Positions 6,993 through 12,384 of a stretch of DNA of 12,384 nucleotides are shown one piece after another (position 1 is the stretch's first letter; each line of letters opens with the position of its first letter). The notes below the pieces were generated by a model. That model worked only from the letters and a program-made list of their open reading frames with translations, was not told the origin of the DNA and ran no database searches. A program made the translations under genes and the position numbers. This stretch comes from Verrucomicrobiota bacterium (GTDB lineage: Bacteria > Verrucomicrobiota > Verrucomicrobiia > Limisphaerales > UBA9464): contig JAPLUH010000433.1 in NCBI GenBank assembly GCA_026397675.1, positions 1 to 12,384 of the forward strand. Direction: 5' to 3'.

Positions 6993-7017
6993 GGCCGCGG
7001 CGCGAACCGCCGCGGCC
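6993..7017 (+). terminator. Perfect 10 bp GC hairpin between cupredoxin gene and ctaA
   Basis: GGCCGCGGCG (6993-7002) and CGCCGCGGCC (7008-7017) pair perfectly around a CGAAC loop, followed by gtttcgt and then the ctaA ATG at 7025. The stem is very stable but the T-tract is weak. Partial termination (attenuation), 3' end protection of the cupredoxin mRNA, or masking of the ctaA translation start are all possible. Confidence 0.6.
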
Positions 7018-7024
7018 GTTTCGT

Positions 7025-8263
7025 ATGAGCTCATCCACCCCTCAAAACCTTCATTCTGTCTGGTTGTTTCGCTTCGCCGCCTTGGTGGCTTTGACGACGC
7101 TCGGATTGGTGTGCATTGGTGGATTGGTGACCAGCAAGGGGGTGGGCATGTCGGTTCCAGATTGGCCCACCAGTTTCGGCTACAGCATGTTTGCGTTGCC
7201 CATCTCCATGTGGATGACCGGGGGCGTCTTCCATGAACACACCCATCGGGTTTGGGCTTCTGGAGTGGGGCTTTTGGTGGTGTTTTTGGCCCGGTGGACC
7301 GCGGGCAGTGGTTCTCGGAAAACCCTGGCTGGAGTAGGGTTCGCAGAGGTTTTGGCCGGAGTAATCCTCATGCGGGTCAACCCGCTGTGGAAGGGTGAGG
7401 CTCATTTTCTGCTCGGAATTGGCGGGGTGGTTCTGGCGGCTGCTGCGGTCGGCTGGAAGAACGCTCCCGCTTCCCGATTGTCGGTCCGCTTGGCCTGGGC
7501 CGCATTTTGGTTGGTCCAGATCCAAGGGAGCCTAGGGGGTCTTCGAGTGGTGCTCGATTCCTGGGCGATCGGTGGCACCACCGGAGGCACTGTTTTTGGA
7601 ATGATCCACGGGTGCCTCGGGCAAGTTTTCTTCGTGCTAACCACTTGCTTGGCCGTCTCCCTCTCGGGTTGGTACCCACGATGGACTCGCTCCGCTACCG
7701 ACCTTCGAGGGTCCCACTGGGTGTTTTTGGCGACGGCCCTGGTGTTCGGGCAGTTGATTCTTGGGCTTTGGATGCGCCACCAGCATGCGGGTCTGGCTAT
7801 TCCGGATCTTCCCCTGGCGTATGGTCAATGGTGGCCCAAGACGGATGCTGAATCTTTGGTGCGCTACGCGGGCCGACGTGAAGGGGTGGACTCCATCACA
7901 GCCCTTCAGATCCACATGCACCTGTTTCACCGGATCAACGCAGTGCTGGCTTTCTTAGCCATTTGCATGACCTTCCGGTTCTCGAGGAATCAGCCCCAGG
8001 GACATCCCCTGCGGACCCTGGGAACGGCCTGGTTGTGCCTGGTCGCTGTTCAGTTCGCATTGGGATTGTTCACCGTCCTCACCGATCGAGCCGCCGACGT
8101 CGCCACAGCCCACGTCGCTGTGGGGTCGTTGACCCTAGCTGTGGGTTGCTGGTCCTGCTGGTCCGTGAAAGCGAATCAGTCCCGATTTGCTGAAGAAATC
8201 AGAGTCTTGCCTGAGTCAGTCCTTCCGAAAATATCCGCGGTACGATCAGCTCAACCTTTGTGA
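7025..8263 (+). CDS. ctaA: Heme A synthase (COX15/CtaA family)
   Basis: Integral-membrane monooxygenase-like enzyme of 412 residues that oxidises the C8 methyl of heme O to the formyl group of heme A. Two homologous four-helix halves are visible. The half-repeat loops align as GVGMSVPDWPTSFGY (40-54) and HAGLAIPDLPLAYGQ (254-268). The four heme-ligand histidines are present: H74 in E71-x-x-H74 (EHTHR), H195 (MIHGCLGQ), H302 (HLFHRINA) and H363 (TAHVAVGS). They match H60, H123, H216 and H278 of the Bacillus enzyme, and the essential Glu57 corresponds to E71. The cysteine pair of the Bacillus first extracellular loop is absent, as in Cys-less classes. The C-terminal ~35 residues are hydrophilic. 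The stop overlaps the ctaB start (GTGA). No Shine-Dalgarno sequence is visible; the start lies seven bases after a strong hairpin. Confidence 0.93.
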   Translation: MSSSTPQNLHSVWLFRFAALVALTTLGLVCIGGLVTSKGVGMSVPDWPTSFGYSMFALPISMWMTGGVFHEHTHRVWASGVGLLVVFLARWTAGSGSRKTLAGVGFAEVLAGVILMRVNPLWKGEAHFLLGIGGVVLAAAAVGWKNAPASRLSVRLAWAAFWLVQIQGSLGGLRVVLDSWAIGGTTGGTVFGMIHGCLGQVFFVLTTCLAVSLSGWYPRWTRSATDLRGSHWVFLATALVFGQLILGLWMRHQHAGLAIPDLPLAYGQWWPKTDAESLVRYAGRREGVDSITALQIHMHLFHRINAVLAFLAICMTFRFSRNQPQGHPLRTLGTAWLCLVAVQFALGLFTVLTDRAADVATAHVAVGSLTLAVGCWSCWSVKANQSRFAEEIRVLPESVLPKISAVRSAQPL

Positions 8264-9273
8264 ACGCTGCTGCTTCCATCGAAACCACCGTTGCCACGCA
8301 AAGTCTGCGCGGGTGGGTGAAGGTCATCAGCGACTTGGTCAAAGCCCGGTTGACCTTAATGGTGGTTCTGACCACCTGGATGGGTTTTTCCCTGGGTTCA
8401 GCTCAGGCACCCGATTGGACGGCTTGCTTCCATGCCATCGTGGGCACATCGCTACTGGCGGCTGGCGCCTCGGCTTTGAATCAGTGGTGGGAGAGAGATC
8501 TCGACGCCCGCATGCGTCGTACGGCCTCGCGGCCCCTTCCGGCCGGCATTCTCACGCCCCTCACCGTTTTGGCCTTCGGTGTGGTGGTGTCCATTTTAGG
8601 GCTGATGTGGCTGGTTTTCTTAGTGAACCTCCTGACCGCGTTCTTGGGGGCTCTGACCTTGGCCATTTATGTATTTGTCTACACCCCTCTCAAGCAGATC
8701 ACCGAACTCAACACCTGGGTGGGGGCCATACCCGGAGCGTTGCCTCCCTTAATGGGGTGGACTGCGGCGACCGGCGAACTCGGCGCTGGAGGGTGGTCGT
8801 TGTTTGCGATCCTGTTTTTCTGGCAACTGCCCCATTTCATGGCCATCGCCTGGCTGTACCGAGAAGAATATGCCCAAGCGGGTTTCCGGATGCTGTCCGG
8901 TCGTGATCCCGAAGGGCGTCGTTCAGCCTCATCAGCCATCCGCAACTCGATTGCGCTGATTTTCGTCAGCATTGTCCCCTTCCTTCAGGGAATCAGCGGC
9001 CGGATTTATCTTTCCGTGGCATTGGTCTTGGGCGGGCTTTTTTTGATTCAGGCCATCCGGTTTGCCCTTCTCCTGAACGCCATGGCAGCGCGGCGGCTGT
9101 TTTTCGCCTCGATTTTCTATCTTCCCGTCCTCTTGGCCGTGCTGGTCATGGATCGAACTAAGGAAGAGTCTTCGAAGAGCTCATTACTTCGAGGGGGTTC
9201 AACAATTTCTGTACCACGCCCCGGCGCGTTTGTACCTTACCGACGGTTTAGTCTTCCGGGAGACAGAGCCTGA
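8260..9273 (+). CDS. ctaB: Protoheme IX farnesyltransferase (heme O synthase)
   Basis: Membrane UbiA-family prenyltransferase of 337 residues that adds a farnesyl group to heme B, giving heme O for CtaA. The first Asp-rich motif is N74-x3-E78-R-D80-L-D82, followed by RRTASRPLPAG at 86-96. The second conserved region is YTPLKQITELNTWVGAIPGALPP at 141-163. Downstream come FFWQLPHFMAIAWLYREEYAQAGFRML at 186-212 and about nine hydrophobic helices. It starts with GTG inside the ctaA stop (GTGA), so translation is coupled. Family members normally end soon after the last helix, here near residue 297 (LLAVLVMD). This protein continues for about 40 hydrophilic residues, ending 11 bases before subunit I. 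The tail may be a lineage-specific extension or translated former intergenic sequence. Confidence 0.94.
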   Translation: MNAAASIETTVATQSLRGWVKVISDLVKARLTLMVVLTTWMGFSLGSAQAPDWTACFHAIVGTSLLAAGASALNQWWERDLDARMRRTASRPLPAGILTPLTVLAFGVVVSILGLMWLVFLVNLLTAFLGALTLAIYVFVYTPLKQITELNTWVGAIPGALPPLMGWTAATGELGAGGWSLFAILFFWQLPHFMAIAWLYREEYAQAGFRMLSGRDPEGRRSASSAIRNSIALIFVSIVPFLQGISGRIYLSVALVLGGLFLIQAIRFALLLNAMAARRLFFASIFYLPVLLAVLVMDRTKEESSKSSLLRGGSTISVPRPGAFVPYRRFSLPGDRA

Positions 9274-9284
9274 TACTCCAATCT

Positions 9285-11093
9285 ATGCAATCCACCGCAT
9301 CCCACGCCCACACGAGCGCGACCGACTCTTCGCACGGTCACGAGCATCATGAGCCGGGTTTCTTCAGCAAGTACATCTTCAGCACCGACCACAAGGTCAT
9401 CGGCATCCAATACGGAGTGTCGTCGCTGCTGTTCCTGCTTTTCGGCTTCTTCCTGATGCTGGTGATGCGCTTTCAGTTGGCGTATCCAGGCAGGGCGGTC
9501 CCGTTGGTGGGGCCTTTGTTGGAATTCGTCTTGGGTGAAGACATGGCCAAGGGCGGGATCGTAGGCGGTGACCTCTACAATTCCTTTGGCGCGATGCACG
9601 GCACGATCATGGTGTTCTTGGCCATTGTTCCGGTGCTCTTCGGTGCCTTCGGTAACTATGTCACCCCACTGCAAATTGGTGCGCCTGATATGGCTTTTCC
9701 TCGGTTGAACATGGCGAGTTTCCATTGTTACTTCCTGGGTGGGGTGGTGATGTTTGCCAGCTTTTTCACCCCGGGTGGAGCCGCTCGCTCTGGTTGGACC
9801 TCCTACTCCCCGCTAGCCTCGATCACCGATCCAACCAACCTCTTTGATGGTCAGACCTACTGGCTGATGGGCATGGTGCTCCTCATCACTTCGTCCTTGC
9901 TGGGTTCGGTGAACTTCATCGCCACCATCATCCAGTTGCGCTGCCGCGGTATGAGCTGGATGCGGATGCCTTTCTTCGTGTGGGCCCAGTTCGTAACCGG
10001 TTTCTTGCTGCTTCTGGCCTTCCCCCCGCTGGAAGCCGCCGGTTTGATGCAGTTGATGGACAACCTCTTCGGCAGCTCGTTCTTCTTGCCCCAGGGTCTC
10101 GTGGTCGGTGGAACCCCGCTGCAGGTTTCAGGTGGCGGAAGCCCGCTGCTCTGGCAGCACTTGTTCTGGTTCTTGGGTCACCCTGAGGTTTACGTTTTGA
10201 TTCTGCCGGCCATTGGCATTGTCGCCGAGGTGATCTCCAACAATATTCGTAAGCCGCTTTGGGGTTACAAGAGCATGGTCTATGCGGCCATGAGCATCGG
10301 ATTCCTCTCCTTCATCGTGTGGGCTCACCACATGTACCTAACCGGCATGGGTACGAAGGTGGCCACCTTCTTTCAGACCACGACCATGATGATTTCGATC
10401 CCCTCGGTGATCATCCTCACGGCGTTGTTTATTTCTCTCTGGGGTGGCTCAATCCGCTTCAACTCTGCCTCGCTCTTTGCGCTCTCATTCCTCCCGATGT
10501 TCGGCATTGGTGGACTGACGGGCCTACCTCTGGGTTTCAACGCCTCCGACATCTTCTTGCATGATTCCTACTATGTGATCGGTCACTTCCACTACGTGGT
10601 GGCTCCGGGAACAATGTTTGCCGTATTTGCAGGCATATACTACTGGTTCCCCAAGATTACGGGACGTCATATGAATGAAGTCTTGGGCAAGCTTCATTGG
10701 GCTGGCTCTCTGTTCTTCATGAACTGTGTGTTCGCCCCGATGTTCATTCAGGGCTTCAAGGGCATGTCCCGACGTATGTCTGATGGTGGTACCACCTACT
10801 TCGGTCAGGGCGTCGATCCGGGCATTCTGAAGCTGAATAACATGATCCTTTGGAGTGCGGTCGGTCTGGGAATTTGTCAGATCCCCTTCATCATCAATTT
10901 CTTCTCCAGTATCTTCGCTGGTAAGCGTGTCACCTCGGACAATCCGTGGCAGGCGACCACTTTGGAATGGGCCACCCCGACCCCCCCGCCACATGGCAAC
11001 TTCCTCCAGGAGCCGGTCGCCTACCGCGGCCCCTATGAGTACAGCGTTCCGGGAGCCAAGTCCGACTTCACTCCTCAGGGTGACAAGAACTGA
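9285..11093 (+). CDS. coxA: Cytochrome c oxidase subunit I (A-type heme-copper oxidase)
   Basis: Catalytic subunit of the terminal oxidase, 602 residues, about 12 membrane helices, reducing O2 to water. Metal ligands are complete: low-spin heme ligands H105 (GAMHGTIM) and H436, heme a3 ligand H434 (VIGHFHYVVAPG), and CuB ligands H299 (GHPEVY), H348 and H349 (AHHMY). The His-Tyr cross-link residue is Y303, and E301 marks the A1-type D channel. D-channel entrance residues are D135 (APDMAFPRLN), N124 and N142. R496 and R497 are the heme-propionate arginines. The K channel is atypical: aligned on the conserved Pro373 of TMMISIPSVIILTALFISLWGGS, the Lys equivalent to Paracoccus K354 is Ile377, and the S291 equivalent is Ala314. 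Residues 7-22 form a His-rich cytoplasmic N-terminus. It follows ctaB by 11 bases and no subunit II gene adjoins it. Confidence 0.96.
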   Translation: MQSTASHAHTSATDSSHGHEHHEPGFFSKYIFSTDHKVIGIQYGVSSLLFLLFGFFLMLVMRFQLAYPGRAVPLVGPLLEFVLGEDMAKGGIVGGDLYNSFGAMHGTIMVFLAIVPVLFGAFGNYVTPLQIGAPDMAFPRLNMASFHCYFLGGVVMFASFFTPGGAARSGWTSYSPLASITDPTNLFDGQTYWLMGMVLLITSSLLGSVNFIATIIQLRCRGMSWMRMPFFVWAQFVTGFLLLLAFPPLEAAGLMQLMDNLFGSSFFLPQGLVVGGTPLQVSGGGSPLLWQHLFWFLGHPEVYVLILPAIGIVAEVISNNIRKPLWGYKSMVYAAMSIGFLSFIVWAHHMYLTGMGTKVATFFQTTTMMISIPSVIILTALFISLWGGSIRFNSASLFALSFLPMFGIGGLTGLPLGFNASDIFLHDSYYVIGHFHYVVAPGTMFAVFAGIYYWFPKITGRHMNEVLGKLHWAGSLFFMNCVFAPMFIQGFKGMSRRMSDGGTTYFGQGVDPGILKLNNMILWSAVGLGICQIPFIINFFSSIFAGKRVTSDNPWQATTLEWATPTPPPHGNFLQEPVAYRGPYEYSVPGAKSDFTPQGDKN

Positions 11094-11126
11094 ACGATTC
11101 CATTTCAATCCTTTAACGATCCAATA

Positions 11127-11975
11127 ATGGAAATTCCCTACACATACAAAGCCCGACCTGATACGGGCCTCTACAATGCCAAGGTGGGCATTTGGCTGTT
11201 CTTGGCCTCGGAAATCATGCTCTTCGGAGCCTTGTTTTCTGCTTACATCCTTCTCCGGGTTAGCGCACCGCTCGGCTTTTGGCCGGATGTGGCGTTAGCA
11301 TGGCCTCGAGGGTTGCTCAATATTCCGATTGGTACGTTCAATACAGCCGTTCTTATCACTTCTTCGGTCACTGTCGTGTTGGCTTGGGCGGCGCTCAAGA
11401 TGAACAACTTCGCGCGGTTCCGAGTGTATATGGTGATCACGGTGTTGTGCGCCTTTGCCTTCTTGGGCATTAAGTCGTTCGAGTACAACGACAAGTTCAG
11501 CCACTACGTCATCCGCCTTCAGGATGGCAAGGCCTTGACCGGTCACATCGAGGTCGACGGAAAGCATCCGAGATTTTGGAACTTCAGCGATCAATGGAGT
11601 CTGGCCAAGTTGGCGGACAAGAAGGTCACTAAGATCAAGGTCGAGGTGGACCCGGAGCGTGATATCAACGGTCACCCCAAGAAGGGCGCATCCCACCATC
11701 ATGAAGTTGAGGTTGCGGTTTCCGACATCGTCTCCTTGGGTTCCTACACCCCGGCAACCCATCCGTTCTTCGCGGTTTATTTCCTCATCACTGCGTTGCA
11801 CGGATTGCACGTTTTGGGTGGTGCGTTGGTGCTGGGCTATTTTGCCTTCCCCGGAGCCAAGATGTGGAAGTCGAATCCGGAGCAGTTCATCAACCGGATC
11901 GAGGTGGGTGGTCTTTTCTGGCACTTCGTGGACCTTGTTTGGATCTTCCTGTTCCCGGTGGTGTACCTCCTCTGA
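11127..11975 (+). CDS. coxC: Cytochrome c oxidase subunit III with hydrophilic insertion
   Basis: Membrane subunit III of 282 residues, a five-helix short bacterial type. It stabilises subunit I and its proton uptake side. Conserved features are LFLASEIMLFGALFSAY (25-41, with E30 matching the conserved helix-III Glu), SFEY (117-120), FFAVYFLITALHGLHVLGG (214-232, with H225 and H228), and GGLFWHFVDLVWIFLFPVVYL at the C-terminus (H266, D269). Between SFEY and the next helix lies a hydrophilic stretch of about 90 residues (121-211), rich in Lys, Asp and His, including SHHHEVEV at 189-196. Typical relatives have only a short loop of about 20 residues there. The frame is uninterrupted, so this is a genuine insertion rather than a frameshift. 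It starts 33 bases after coxA and ends 8 bases before the subunit IV gene. Confidence 0.94.
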   Translation: MEIPYTYKARPDTGLYNAKVGIWLFLASEIMLFGALFSAYILLRVSAPLGFWPDVALAWPRGLLNIPIGTFNTAVLITSSVTVVLAWAALKMNNFARFRVYMVITVLCAFAFLGIKSFEYNDKFSHYVIRLQDGKALTGHIEVDGKHPRFWNFSDQWSLAKLADKKVTKIKVEVDPERDINGHPKKGASHHHEVEVAVSDIVSLGSYTPATHPFFAVYFLITALHGLHVLGGALVLGYFAFPGAKMWKSNPEQFINRIEVGGLFWHFVDLVWIFLFPVVYLL

Positions 11976-11983
11976 TTGTATTT

Positions 11984-12352
11984 ATGAGCCAACCTAGCGC
12001 TTCTACTTCGGACTCCCATGGCGGCGATGATCATGATCACGACATCGCGGCTCACGTCCGAACCTATCTCATCATCTTTGGGGCTTTGCTCATCGGGACC
12101 GTCCTAACGGTGGCGATGTATTACGACGACTTCAGCAGCATGGCGTTGACGGTGGCCATAGCCTTGTTCATCGCGTCGATTAAGGCATTCTTGGTCGCCG
12201 GGTATTTCATGCATCTCCTTTCGGAGAAGAAATTGGTCTACGGAGTTCTAATCCTCGCGGCGATCTTCTTCGTCGGGTTGATGGGCCTGACCCTCTGGGG
12301 CAGCAATGACCTTCCCAGAAATTCGACGACCAAAACCTTGTATGTCCCTTAA
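11984..12352 (+). CDS. coxD: Cytochrome c oxidase subunit IV (prokaryotic type)
   Basis: Small membrane subunit of 122 residues, prokaryotic cytochrome c oxidase subunit IV family (CtaF/CyoD-like), thought to aid assembly. The first ~22 residues are polar with a His/Asp cluster (H12, H17, H19 in DSHGGDDHDHD). Three helices follow near 26-46, 53-76 and 85-106. The family pattern IKAFLVAGYFMHLLSEKK spans 66-83. The start at 11984 is chosen because it gives a normal-length protein just after the coxC stop; the same frame is open upstream to 11864, but that part lies inside coxC and reads as an out-of-frame shadow. The stop overlaps the next gene's start by 11 bases. Confidence 0.9.
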   Translation: MSQPSASTSDSHGGDDHDHDIAAHVRTYLIIFGALLIGTVLTVAMYYDDFSSMALTVAIALFIASIKAFLVAGYFMHLLSEKKLVYGVLILAAIFFVGLMGLTLWGSNDLPRNSTTKTLYVP

Positions 12353-12384
12353 AGCCTTCCACATCGTGTTTGTCGCGGCCTCAG
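12342..12384 (+). CDS. Start of a small membrane-protein-like ORF, cut by window edge
   Basis: An ATG at 12342-12344 overlaps the subunit IV stop in another frame and opens a reading frame beginning MSLKAFHIVFVAAS that continues past the right edge. A short charged N-terminus followed by hydrophobic residues suggests a membrane protein or signal anchor. Its tight overlap indicates it belongs to the oxidase operon. Only 14 residues are visible, so no family can be assigned. Confidence 0.6.
   Translation, partial: MSLKAFHIVFVAAS

Noticed and set aside
9237..9725. Minus-strand frame opposite the start of coxA
   Set aside because: It is composed of the complement of conserved subunit I codons and shows no protein family features.
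11864..11983. Longer subunit IV start inside coxC
   Set aside because: The extension is the out-of-frame shadow of the conserved subunit III C-terminus. The ATG at 11984 gives the normal family length.

Overview
The window is a GC-rich bacterial chromosome segment with three convergent or divergent gene blocks. Everything from 1 to about 5390 is on the minus strand and everything from about 5498 to the right end is on the plus strand. No rRNA, tRNA, transposase, phage gene or CRISPR array is visible. The cytochrome oxidase subunit types, the CNVHPWM-type cupredoxin beside ctaA/ctaB, the MASE1 kinase and the scarcity of Shine-Dalgarno sites all suggest a member of the Verrucomicrobiota or a related PVC/Acidobacteria-like lineage. 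That placement is inference from protein resemblance, not a search result.

Block 1 (minus, 1-2522) is a phosphorelay operon in the order CheY-like response regulator, MASE1 membrane histidine kinase, then a second CheY/Rcp1-like regulator that runs off the left end. The genes overlap (4 bp TTGA and 11 bp), so they are probably translationally coupled. Upstream lies a 600 bp stretch (2523-3118) without a convincing gene. It holds a near-identical 27 bp direct repeat flanking three tiny hairpins, and an open but start-poor reading frame.

Block 2 (minus, 3119-5390) is an RNA/ribosome housekeeping operon: RNase PH (rph), a histidine-phosphatase-family enzyme, and ribosomal protein L11 methyltransferase (prmA). 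Each junction is a 4 bp ATGA overlap. A TPR protein diverges from rph across a 107 bp intergenic region that contains a strikingly symmetric 30 bp palindrome.

Block 3 (plus, 6251-12384) is a respiratory terminal oxidase locus: a secreted cupredoxin-like protein, heme A synthase (ctaA), heme O synthase (ctaB), cytochrome oxidase subunits I, III and IV, and the start of another small gene. CtaB and CtaA make heme O and then heme A for subunit I. Subunits III and IV complete the membrane complex, and the periplasmic copper protein is a plausible electron-transfer or copper partner.

The most interesting points are all in this oxidase. (i) No CuA subunit II gene lies between the cupredoxin gene and the right edge, the stretch where it would be expected. 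(ii) Subunit I keeps all metal ligands, the cross-link Tyr and the D-channel residues, but the K-channel Lys aligns to Ile377 and its partner Ser aligns to Ala314. (iii) Subunit III has a hydrophilic insertion of roughly 70-85 residues. (iv) A perfect 10 bp GC hairpin separates the cupredoxin gene from ctaA.
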